A stretch of DNA of 5,505 nucleotides from NCBI GenBank assembly GCA_947463775.1, contig CANHVD010000440.1:1-5505 (forward strand). Reading direction: 5' to 3'. Position 1 is the stretch's first letter; the number at the start of each line of letters is the position of its first letter. The position numbers and the translations under genes were made by a program. This document shows, piece by piece, positions 1 through 5,505 of the stretch. The DNA is from Planctomycetaceae bacterium (GTDB lineage: Bacteria > Planctomycetota > Planctomycetia > Planctomycetales > Planctomycetaceae). Below the pieces are notes generated by a model. It saw only the letters and a list, made by a program, of their open reading frames with translations. It was not told the DNA's origin and did no database searches.

Positions 1-1422
1 GCGATGTCAAACAATCAGGCTCTGTCATTGTTCGCTGAAGTGTCTCAGAAGATTGACGAACGATCACTGGAACCTACCAGCTACGATGTTCGAGTTCGAC
101 GTGCTCTGCGGAATCTGACGATTGCTTTGGACAACCCTGCGTTTGTGAACGGCCTTGGACTGTCAACAGATTCTTTTCAGATGGACGGTTTCCGGAATAC
201 ACTGGCTCGTCTGGCCAGTGCTGATCAGGTTCGAAGCTACACGGATGCATCGAATGTGATGAAGACTGTGATGAGTCAGGCGTCGTCAGTAAAGGGGCTG
301 ACTCCAAGCGTAGTGGGCTTTGAGTTCGCTAATGCCAGTATCGATACTCTCGACAAGTTCTCCGGTCTGGAACCCGCCGATCCTGCTTCACGAAATGGTG
401 CAGAATTGTCCGGAATGAAGAGTGCCGCTCTGGAAGAAGAGATCGTGGGTGTGGGTGTTGAAGTTCGCGAACATGCTGACGGTCTGGTGGTTGTAAAGCC
501 GCTGCGAGGTGGTCCAGCAGCCGAAGCAGGTCTGCAGACAGGTGACATTATCCTGAGCATCAACAATCAGGAGATTGCCGGAATGAAGATGGCTACAAGT
601 GTTGACCTGATGAAGGGAACGAATGGCAGCCAGATGAAGATCCGGATCTATCGTGAAGACAAAGGAGAGCGTGACTTTGTGCTGACTCGCCGCAAGGTTC
701 GAGTCTGGACGGTGAATGATACGAAGATTCTGAATGGCACAGATGTTGGTTACTTCAGCCTCAGCCGATTCTCACAGAGTTCTACCGCTGAACTGGATCA
801 GGCCCTGAACAGTCTGCACAAAAGTGGCATGAAGTCTTTGATCATCGACCTGCGTGGAAATCCTGGTGGTCTGCTGACAACGTGTGTGGAAATCAGCGAC
901 CGATTCCTGGCCTGCGGAACGATCGTAACAACGAAAGGACGACTGAGTGGCGACAACATGGTGGAGCAGGCAACTTATGCCAAGACATGGAGTGTACCGC
1001 TGGTGGTTCTGGTGGACGGTGATAGTGCTTCAGCCAGTGAAATCTTCGCCGCTGCGGTTCAGGATAACAAACGAGGAGTTGTTGTCGGAACGAAGTCTTA
1101 CGGTAAAGGATCTGTTCAGACGCACTTCCCAATGAGTGCTATCGGTGGCGACCTGAGACTGACGACGGCTCTGTTCTACTCCCCGAACGGACGCAAAATG
1201 GCTGGCGAAGGTGTCACACCAGACATCGAGATCAATGACCGAGACGGTGTTGTGAATGGTGATGAGGTTCTGATCGAAGCGGTCCGAGTTGCTCGCAGCC
1301 AGACTCTGAAAGATATGGCTAAAGCGTCCGGAACCTGCCGACCTCAGAATCCTTCAGCCGCACGAAGTTCCTCTCTGGACAATATTGTGGACCCAAACCA
1401 CATCGCAACGACAGTTCGCTAA
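1..1422 (+). CDS. S41 family C-terminal processing peptidase with PDZ domain (5' partial)
   Basis: This is a serine protease of the CtpA/Prc type (peptidase family S41), which in bacteria usually acts in the periplasm or at the membrane and trims or degrades proteins from their C-termini. Residues are numbered from the ATG at position 4. Residues 1-145 form a mostly helical N-terminal region. A PDZ domain spans about 146-232 (GLQTGD at 176-181), and the protease core about 245-412, with the DLRGNPGG motif at 282-289. The catalytic dyad can be read directly: Ser343 in SASASE and Lys368 in SYGKGS, 25 residues apart as in E. coli Prc. The core looks intact. No signal peptide follows the ATG, there is no room for a ribosome binding site, and the frame is open to the window edge. 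The true start and an export signal are therefore probably upstream. The C-terminal tail after about 435 is low in recognisable features. The family assignment is secure; the natural substrate is unknown. Confidence 0.95.
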   Translation, partial: AMSNNQALSLFAEVSQKIDERSLEPTSYDVRVRRALRNLTIALDNPAFVNGLGLSTDSFQMDGFRNTLARLASADQVRSYTDASNVMKTVMSQASSVKGLTPSVVGFEFANASIDTLDKFSGLEPADPASRNGAELSGMKSAALEEEIVGVGVEVREHADGLVVVKPLRGGPAAEAGLQTGDIILSINNQEIAGMKMATSVDLMKGTNGSQMKIRIYREDKGERDFVLTRRKVRVWTVNDTKILNGTDVGYFSLSRFSQSSTAELDQALNSLHKSGMKSLIIDLRGNPGGLLTTCVEISDRFLACGTIVTTKGRLSGDNMVEQATYAKTWSVPLVVLVDGDSASASEIFAAAVQDNKRGVVVGTKSYGKGSVQTHFPMSAIGGDLRLTTALFYSPNGRKMAGEGVTPDIEINDRDGVVNGDEVLIEAVRVARSQTLKDMAKASGTCRPQNPSAARSSSLDNIVDPNHIATTVR

Positions 1423-1430
1423 GTCATCAT

Positions 1431-1489
1431 GACAGCCGGCTGTCTCGATAAGTCGACCAAAGCCTGAGCCATGATGGTTCAGTGGTCGA
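1431..1489 (+). other. Stem-loop pair in the 3' region of the peptidase gene
   Basis: Two inverted repeats lie just past the peptidase stop codon. The first, at 1431-1444, is a perfect 14-base palindrome (GACAGCCGGCTGTC). The second, at 1453-1489, pairs TCGACCA (1453-1459) with TGGTCGA (1483-1489), and CTGAGCC (1464-1470) with GGTTCAG (1476-1482) with one G-U pair. A four-base bulge (1460-1463) sits on the 5' side, and the loop is ATGAT. No T-run follows either hairpin, so they look more like 3' end-protecting or processing structures than complete terminators. The pairing is directly visible; the role is inferred. Confidence 0.45.
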
Positions 1490-1555
1490 ACGGTTTGATT
1501 CCTTACTGTTCAGAAGGACCCTGATCATGCAGCAGAACAAAAGTTCAAAAACCTG

Positions 1556-1600
1556 AAACCGGCTGACTGAGTTTTATCGGTCATCCGGTTTTATGCTTTT
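1556..1600 (+). terminator. Probable rho-independent terminator
   Basis: AAACCGG (1556-1562) pairs with CCGGTTT (1585-1591), and TGAC (1564-1567) pairs with GTCA (1580-1583). One C/T mismatch separates the two stem blocks, and the loop is 12 bases long. The stem runs into a T-rich tail, TTTTATGCTTTT (1589-1600). The shape fits an intrinsic terminator. It lies about 135 bases beyond the peptidase stop and is the best candidate for ending that transcript on the plus strand. The tail is interrupted and the loop is long, so efficiency is uncertain. Confidence 0.5.
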
Positions 1601-1701
1601 GGGCTCTGATATTTCTGCAAAAGAAAAGCGTGGTTTAGCCCCGTCAGTGTTATCCCAAATGCCTTTCTGGTGGTTCGTCAAGTTTCTCTTTTGGGTGGAA
1701 T

Positions 1702-1743
1702 GGGCATTCTTGCCCGTCGCTGGTTCGTCGGACAAGAATGTCC
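1702..1743. repeat. Self-complementary repeat made of two small palindromes (REP-like)
   Basis: The left arm, 1702-1716 (GGGCATTCTTGCCCG), and the right arm, 1729-1743 (CGGACAAGAATGTCC), pair over 15 positions with one mismatch and one G-T wobble around a 12-base spacer. Each arm is also a hairpin by itself: GGGCA-TTCT-TGCCC on the left and GGACA-AGAA-TGTCC on the right. Such nested symmetry is typical of short dispersed extragenic palindromes. I recall similar ACAAGAATGT-containing palindromes between planctomycete genes, but could not verify this. No T-run follows on either strand. It begins 17 bases past the stop codon of the small reverse-strand reading frame at 1761-1994, so it could also serve as that gene's 3' structure. 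Confidence 0.6.
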
Positions 1744-1760
1744 AACTTACGCTTTATGTC

Positions 1761-1994
1761 TCACAAAGCACCAGCCCTCTTGTGGAGTTCTCGCAGGTCT
1801 CCAGCATAAGCAGACTCAACGGCGTTGAGATCTCTGAGTAGCTCAGAATTGAGGCTGTTCTCCTGAATATCGCCTAACTGCAGACGAAGTTCTCGCGTCA
1901 CGCTTTCCAGTTGCGTTCGAAAGCCCTGACGATTTGGCTGTGGCGGACGTTTCCAGAAAAACAAGTTCACAATAGTCGTCTCCAGTCCTTTCAT
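1761..1994 (-). CDS. Possible small hypothetical protein, 77 residues, helical
   Basis: I do not recognise this protein. The reading frame starts at an ATG (1994-1992) and ends with TGA (1763-1761), with an in-frame stop 15 bases before the ATG, so the start is constrained. A weak GGAA lies about 3 bases before the ATG, which is poor as a ribosome binding site. The codons resemble those of the neighbouring genes (CTG, CGA, GAG, GAC). Residues 25-72 are rich in Leu, Glu, Arg and Gln and look like one or two amphipathic helices or a short coiled coil; there is no signal peptide or membrane span. A second reverse-strand frame (2040-1843) overlaps it but has a less protein-like composition. It stands alone between plus-strand genes. 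It could be a genuine small gene, a remnant of a larger one, or a chance frame; I lean slightly to a real or recently real gene. Confidence 0.4.
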   Translation of the reverse strand: MKGLETTIVNLFFWKRPPQPNRQGFRTQLESVTRELRLQLGDIQENSLNSELLRDLNAVESAYAGDLRELHKRAGAL

Positions 1995-2105
1995 TCGTTC
2001 CGCTGTCGCTCAGCACGGCCGAGCCCGCTTTCTGATCCACGGAACCAGAACTCGCGCGAATGACGGTGGACGCGGAACTGTTCTACGGACAGCCCGGAAC
2101 CCGAC

Positions 2106-2178
2106 GCAACGACCGATTTTGAATGCGATCAATCCTTGCCAATAAGCTTAGAAGGCAACGACCGCTTCTGAGTCCGAT
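2106..2178. repeat. Imperfect direct repeat, two 24-base copies
   Basis: The copies are at 2106-2129 and 2155-2178, offset by 49 bases. Both begin with an identical GCAACGACCG and continue in register to CGAT, giving 20 matches in 24 positions. Between them lies an interrupted inverted repeat, TTGCC (2136-2140) and GGCAA (2154-2158), around the 8-base palindrome TAAGCTTA (2143-2150). The arrangement could be a pair of regulator binding sites for the gene at 2362 or the residue of an old duplication. The similarity is seen directly; any function is conjecture. Confidence 0.4.
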
Positions 2179-2339
2179 GCGAACTTTTCAGAAATGTTGC
2201 ATAACGACAACAGCAGCCTTCCCGTGAGACTACTGGAACCCATAAAAACCGACCAAACCCAGGCAACCTGAGCCTAAAGCGGAAGCCAGATGTGTGTCAT
2301 CATCTCGGCCAGCCTCTTCGGTTCAGAAGCAATATTGAA

Positions 2340-2349
2340 TTGGATCCAA
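2340..2349. promoter_or_regulatory. Ten-base palindrome just upstream of the start codon
   Basis: TTGGATCCAA is a perfect palindrome ending 12 bases before the ATG at 2362, where a ribosome binding site would normally lie. It could be a small operator or a weak hairpin in the leader, but a 10-base palindrome can also arise by chance. No clear Shine-Dalgarno sequence is present between it and the start codon. Confidence 0.2.
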
Positions 2350-2361
2350 AGACTGTAAGCA

Positions 2362-3198
2362 ATGAAAATGAAACCCGTACTCAAAGCTATTGTCTTACTA
2401 TTCGCCTTGAGTTCGAGTCCGTTCAGCGCTTCTCGAAACCTCTGCGCTGACGAACTAAAGACTGTCGCCCCCGTGCCGGTGCCGCTTGAGAACGCTCATG
2501 CTCACAACGACTATCTGCACAAACGCCCGTTGCTTGATGCACTTGACCACGGCTTTACCAGCATCGAAGCGGATGTCTTTCCGGTCGATGGTCAACTGCT
2601 GGTTGCTCATACATTTCTGGAGTTGTCAAAAGACAACACTCTTGAAGGTCTTTACCTCAAACCTCTGCAAGACATCGCCAATCGAAACGGCGGCAGTGTT
2701 TACGGCAATAGCAAGCCGATCATTTTGCTCGTTGACATCAAAACCAAAGGCGTCGAGGCCTACGCTCTTCTGGAGGCTTTGCTTAAATCCTATGACGACG
2801 TTGTCTCGAGCCATATCGATGGACAACTCCGGGAGAAAGCTGTCACGGTCATCGTCAGTGGAGATCGACCTCGAGCTGAGATCGAAAAGTCTAATCCGCG
2901 TTATGCGGCCATCGATGGACGGCTTGGTGATCTGGAATCTGCACCGCAAGCGTCTCTTGTCCCGCTGATCAGTGACAAATGGGGCAATCACTTTAAGTAT
3001 CGAGGCAAAGGTGAGATGCCAACAGCCGAACGTGAAAAGCTGGCAGACATGGTAAAGAAATGCCACGAGCAAGGCCGGCAACTTCGCTTTTGGGCGACGC
3101 CTGAAAACTCAACTCTCTGGACTGAACTGCAGAATGCCGGAGTAGATCTGATCGGCACTGATGATCTGGAAGCACTGCAAAAGCACCTTCAGAATTGA
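2362..3198 (+). CDS. Exported PI-PLC/GDPD-like phosphodiesterase superfamily protein
   Basis: The 278-residue product belongs to the TIM-barrel superfamily that includes glycerophosphodiester phosphodiesterases and phosphatidylinositol-specific phospholipases C, most like the uncharacterised Aim6-type branch. Members cleave phosphodiester bonds, often in phospholipid head groups; the substrate here is unknown. Residues 1-29 form a signal peptide (KMKPVLK, then a hydrophobic AIVLLFAL core), with cleavage plausible after FSA or LCA. The likely active-site positions are His48-Asn49-Asp50 in NAHAHNDY, Glu69 and Asp71 in SIEADV, His83 in VAHT, and Asp125/Lys127 in LLVDIKT. The C-terminal FWATP (243-247) and LIGTDD (263-268) fit the closing barrel strands. 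The length suits a single domain with its leader. The start is ATG 2362; a second ATG at 2368 would also keep the signal peptide. The ribosome binding site is weak or absent. It converges on the kinase-like gene with 31 bases between stops and no obvious terminator. Confidence 0.87.
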   Translation: MKMKPVLKAIVLLFALSSSPFSASRNLCADELKTVAPVPVPLENAHAHNDYLHKRPLLDALDHGFTSIEADVFPVDGQLLVAHTFLELSKDNTLEGLYLKPLQDIANRNGGSVYGNSKPIILLVDIKTKGVEAYALLEALLKSYDDVVSSHIDGQLREKAVTVIVSGDRPRAEIEKSNPRYAAIDGRLGDLESAPQASLVPLISDKWGNHFKYRGKGEMPTAEREKLADMVKKCHEQGRQLRFWATPENSTLWTELQNAGVDLIGTDDLEALQKHLQN

Positions 3199-3229
3199 AA
3201 CATGATTCCGAATTCACAGCCCGCATTCA

Positions 3230-5505
3230 TCATGGCTGGGGAAGCTGCTTTACATCGATCCCGGGCATGACGAGTGTCATCTTGGGGCCTTCAAAATCAA
3301 GCAGCGCCGAAGATGACCATGCCGATGTCTCGTTGCTCGTGCCGTCAGCTGACGGATTCTGTTCCTCGAAAATTAATTCCGCCAGCAACACGCTGTTATC
3401 CGTGAGTTGTGGCTCCGGAAGACTGACGGGCTGACGCAACCGAGGATCAATATACACAACCGGCGTCACGGTCGGTGGCACAATCGCCGGATTCCCGGTC
3501 TCACCTGCCTGCAGCTGAACGCGAATCGCGTCAGGGCTCCACGCATCTGGAATTCGTAATCGCAGAATTGCCATCTGTGGTGAGTACACTGATTCAGACG
3601 AAGCCAGGTTCAATTCAAGACTGCGAATACCGTTATCATGGATCATCGCGTCGAGCAGGCTGAAGCCGAATCGCTGAGTCACATTTCGGGCTGTTACGCT
3701 CCAATTGGTCGCATCGCCCTTTTGGAATTCACAAAGAATGCCGCTTCCTCGATTCGCCAGCAGAACATTCTGGAGTTCAAATCGTCGCGGCGGATGATTC
3801 AACGAAAGACCATATCCGCCACCAGCGAACACCGAGTTTCGTACCAGCACAACGCCTTCGGCATCCGCCAGCTTTAGCCACGCAAGGCCCTCGAAGTCAT
3901 CTGTTTGAGCAGGCGACTGAATGACGCAGCTTTCAATCGTCAACGAAGCGCTTTGAATCTCAATAAGTTGTCGAAGAGTCCTGGAAGCCGGACGTGATGC
4001 TGAGTCTGCTTCCGAGTCGATCTGTCGACTGACACTTACGCCACGAAGTTCGACGGAGCGGGCTCGCAACTGCCAGCGAGCATTCTCTGGCACGATGATT
4101 TGAGCCACCGGCGATTGTTCGCACAGTATTCGAAGTGCCCCCGGAAACTGGCAAGGGGCGGCCAGATATTGTTTCCCCGACTCCAGCCGAATCACGCCCT
4201 CTGCATCTACCCTCGGCAGTATCAAAGGGCCGGAAGAGTTCGTCTCCGCATCAGCTTGACCGGAAGTCCGCTCAGTCGTAACTAAGACGGGAACAGTATT
4301 CTCCGGCCGCAAACCAAGTCGCAGAGTCTTCGGAAGAACCCCGGATCGCGCGGTCAGAAAAACGAGAACGCCCAGCACCGCAGTTGCCGTTACCGGCCAG
4401 CGCCAGGATGCGGATTTACTCCGCCGACGAACAACAGGACGCGATTTCGATCGGAGTGAATGATCAGGCATCGAGCGAGCGATCGCACGGCAGTGGCGCA
4501 GGCCACCACCAGAATGTGACCGCCACGATTTCAGCACTTCGGCCGCGCTGGCAGGCCGCAGCTCAGGCGAACGACGAGTCATCGACATGATAATGCGAGA
4601 CATCCACTCCGGACAATCCGGCACAGGGCCTCGGACATCAACTATGTCATGGTCCTTCTGCTTCATGACTCGAGTGATCGGATCCGCGGAAAGAACCACT
4701 GGGCGGCTTGTGAGCAAATGCCACAACAGACATCCCAGCGAATAAAGTTCACTGCGAGTATCAGCCAAACGTCCGGTTCCGACTTGTTCCGGAGCAACAC
4801 CGTCGCAATCACGCAGTGTGAGCCGATCGGACAGAGCAAACTGAGGCTGCAGGAATCGACGCACAAATGGATCGACCAGATGAACTCGTCCCGCAGGATC
4901 CAGTCGCACATTTCGAGCCACGATGTCTCCGTGCAGCAGTCGCACCGACTCCAGCCACGACAGCATTGTCAGGAGTTCGCGACCAATCTCGGCGACAACC
5001 GGCCACGGAAGTCGACCACCACGAATCAGCAGTTCCTCCATGGACCAGCCGCGAATATGCGGGGACACCAGAAACGAAGAAGCGGCGGATTCCAGACCGG
5101 CGGCATTTGGGGAGTCGGAAGAATTCTGAGTAACAAGTTCGATCGGCAATGCCAGGCCCGCAGGAGCCGAACTTCGGCAACGATCGATTGAAGTCAGCAG
5201 ATCGGCGGTGCGAGACTCAGAGCCTTGCCCTGTCCGCGAATCATGAGGCATCAATGATCGAAGAATCATGCTTGATTTATGACGTGAGTCGCTGGCCAGG
5301 AAGGTGGCTCGTCCCAGCGGTTCTTTGCAAAAATAACGGCCGACGACAACCTTCTGGAGGTCATCGCCCAGGATCTGGTCGGCCTGCCACGGGGTCAGAA
5401 GTTTGCGTTCCACCAGGGCATCGAGCCATACCGAATCAAAGTCGGGCAGGTCATGACTGAGACGCCGAACCAAAGGCTCACACGAATCCAGTTCGGCTCG
5501 ATGAC
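3230..5505 (-). CDS. Membrane-anchored kinase-like protein (probable pseudokinase) with beta-helix-like C-terminal region, 5' partial
   Basis: Residues are numbered from a TTG at 5473, but the frame stays open to the window edge, so the true start lies outside. Residues 15-37 resemble the planctomycete kinase N-terminal segment (LTPWQADQIL). A Hanks-type Ser/Thr kinase fold spans about 44-317: APEQ at 227-230, RSELYSLGCLLWHLLT at 240-255, and the late Arg306-Pro. Key positions are altered: the glycine-rich loop is shortened to LGRATFLASD, the ATP-binding Lys is apparently Arg72, HRD is His181-Gly-Asp183, the catalytic-loop Lys is replaced by Ala while Asn188 is kept, DFG is Asp201-Pro-Phe, and the usual Asp in the following helix is Glu242. 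A basic stretch (341-354) precedes one membrane span (about 357-375). Residues 425-600 show short repeated strand-and-turn units (SLTIESCVIQS, VVLVRNSVFAGGG) like a right-handed parallel beta-helix. The kinase should lie in the cytoplasm and the rest outside. Activity is doubtful and targets are unknown. Confidence 0.88.
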   Translation of the reverse strand, partial: HRAELDSCEPLVRRLSHDLPDFDSVWLDALVERKLLTPWQADQILGDDLQKVVVGRYFCKEPLGRATFLASDSRHKSSMILRSLMPHDSRTGQGSESRTADLLTSIDRCRSSAPAGLALPIELVTQNSSDSPNAAGLESAASSFLVSPHIRGWSMEELLIRGGRLPWPVVAEIGRELLTMLSWLESVRLLHGDIVARNVRLDPAGRVHLVDPFVRRFLQPQFALSDRLTLRDCDGVAPEQVGTGRLADTRSELYSLGCLLWHLLTSRPVVLSADPITRVMKQKDHDIVDVRGPVPDCPEWMSRIIMSMTRRSPELRPASAAEVLKSWRSHSGGGLRHCRAIARSMPDHSLRSKSRPVVRRRSKSASWRWPVTATAVLGVLVFLTARSGVLPKTLRLGLRPENTVPVLVTTERTSGQADAETNSSGPLILPRVDAEGVIRLESGKQYLAAPCQFPGALRILCEQSPVAQIIVPENARWQLRARSVELRGVSVSRQIDSEADSASRPASRTLRQLIEIQSASLTIESCVIQSPAQTDDFEGLAWLKLADAEGVVLVRNSVFAGGGYGLSLNHPPRRFELQNVLLANRGSGILCEFQKGDATNWSVTARNVTQRFGFSLLDAMIHDNGIRSLELNLASSESVYSPQMAILRLRIPDAWSPDAIRVQLQAGETGNPAIVPPTVTPVVYIDPRLRQPVSLPEPQLTDNSVLLAELIFEEQNPSADGTSNETSAWSSSALLDFEGPKMTLVMPGIDVKQLPQP

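Larger units (their letters stand above)
2010..2361. other. Non-coding gap upstream of the phosphodiesterase gene
   Basis: No convincing reading frame was found on either strand in these 352 bases, apart from the start of the weak reverse frame that enters from 2040. The stretch holds the imperfect direct repeat at 2106-2178, three scattered CGGAAC words (2040, 2073, 2095) and a short palindrome at 2340-2349. I could not find a well-spaced -35/-10 promoter pair for the gene starting at 2362, although one should lie here because that gene has no co-directional neighbour close by. Confidence 0.5.

Noticed and set aside
4..6. ATG at position 4 as the true start of the peptidase
   Set aside because: Only three bases precede it and they are in frame. 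A CtpA-type protease would be expected to carry an export signal, which is absent after this ATG. It remains possible but unproven.
1593..1841. Plus-strand 82-codon reading frame in the gap after the peptidase gene
   Set aside because: It begins inside the T-tail of the probable terminator, reads straight through the palindromic repeat, has no ribosome binding site, and overlaps the more gene-like reverse frame.
1843..2040. Reverse-strand 65-codon frame overlapping the 77-residue candidate
   Set aside because: Its composition (Ser, Thr, Gly, Asp without helical pattern) is less protein-like than the overlapping frame, and I saw no support for its start. It could only matter if the region is a frameshifted remnant.
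1423..2361. CRISPR array, tRNA or insertion sequence in the long gap
   Set aside because: There are no regularly spaced identical repeats, no cloverleaf that I could fold, and no transposase frame or terminal inverted repeats with a target duplication.
2626..3081. Reverse-strand 151-codon frame opposite the phosphodiesterase gene
   Set aside because: It lies wholly antisense to a gene with a recognisable active site and signal peptide, and its own sequence resembles no family I know.
4649..5191. Plus-strand 180-codon frame opposite the kinase-like gene
   Set aside because: It is antisense to an intact domain-bearing gene, has the odd composition of a shadow frame (many Ser, Gln, Arg, His), and shows no recognisable domain.
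5471..5473. TTG at 5473 as the start codon of the kinase-like gene
   Set aside because: The frame remains open through the last base of the window and the upstream residues read as normal protein, so the start is most likely beyond the window.

Overview
The window most resembles a chromosomal segment of a planctomycete. This rests on protein style: a degenerate Hanks-type kinase with an N-terminal segment of the planctomycete kind (LTPWQADQIL), then a membrane span and a beta-helix-like region. It also rests on loosely packed genes on alternating strands, moderate GC and long non-coding gaps. The assignment is an inference; there is no rRNA or marker gene to confirm it.

Layout. Positions 1-1422 (+) encode a PDZ-containing S41 C-terminal processing peptidase whose true start lies before the window. 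Positions 1423-2361 form a 939-base gap. It begins with hairpins and a plausible intrinsic terminator (1556-1600) behind the peptidase gene. It then holds a compact self-complementary repeat (1702-1743) and a possible 77-residue reverse-strand hypothetical gene (1761-1994). The gap ends with about 350 bases of apparently non-coding DNA carrying an imperfect direct repeat (2106-2178) and a short palindrome just ahead of the next gene. Positions 2362-3198 (+) encode an exported protein of the PI-PLC/GDPD-like phosphodiesterase superfamily. Positions 3230-5505 (-) encode a large kinase-like protein running off the right edge; it converges on the phosphodiesterase gene with only 31 bases between the stop codons.

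There is no clear operon: every adjacent recognised gene pair is either separated by a long gap or on opposite strands. The three recognised products share a likely envelope or extracytoplasmic theme (processing protease, exported phosphodiesterase, membrane-anchored kinase-like protein), but nothing here shows that they act in one pathway.

I do not see a convincing new multi-gene system. The items most worth a second look are the probable pseudokinase fused to a beta-helix-like region, the doubly palindromic repeat at 1702-1743, and the small reverse-strand gene candidate next to it.
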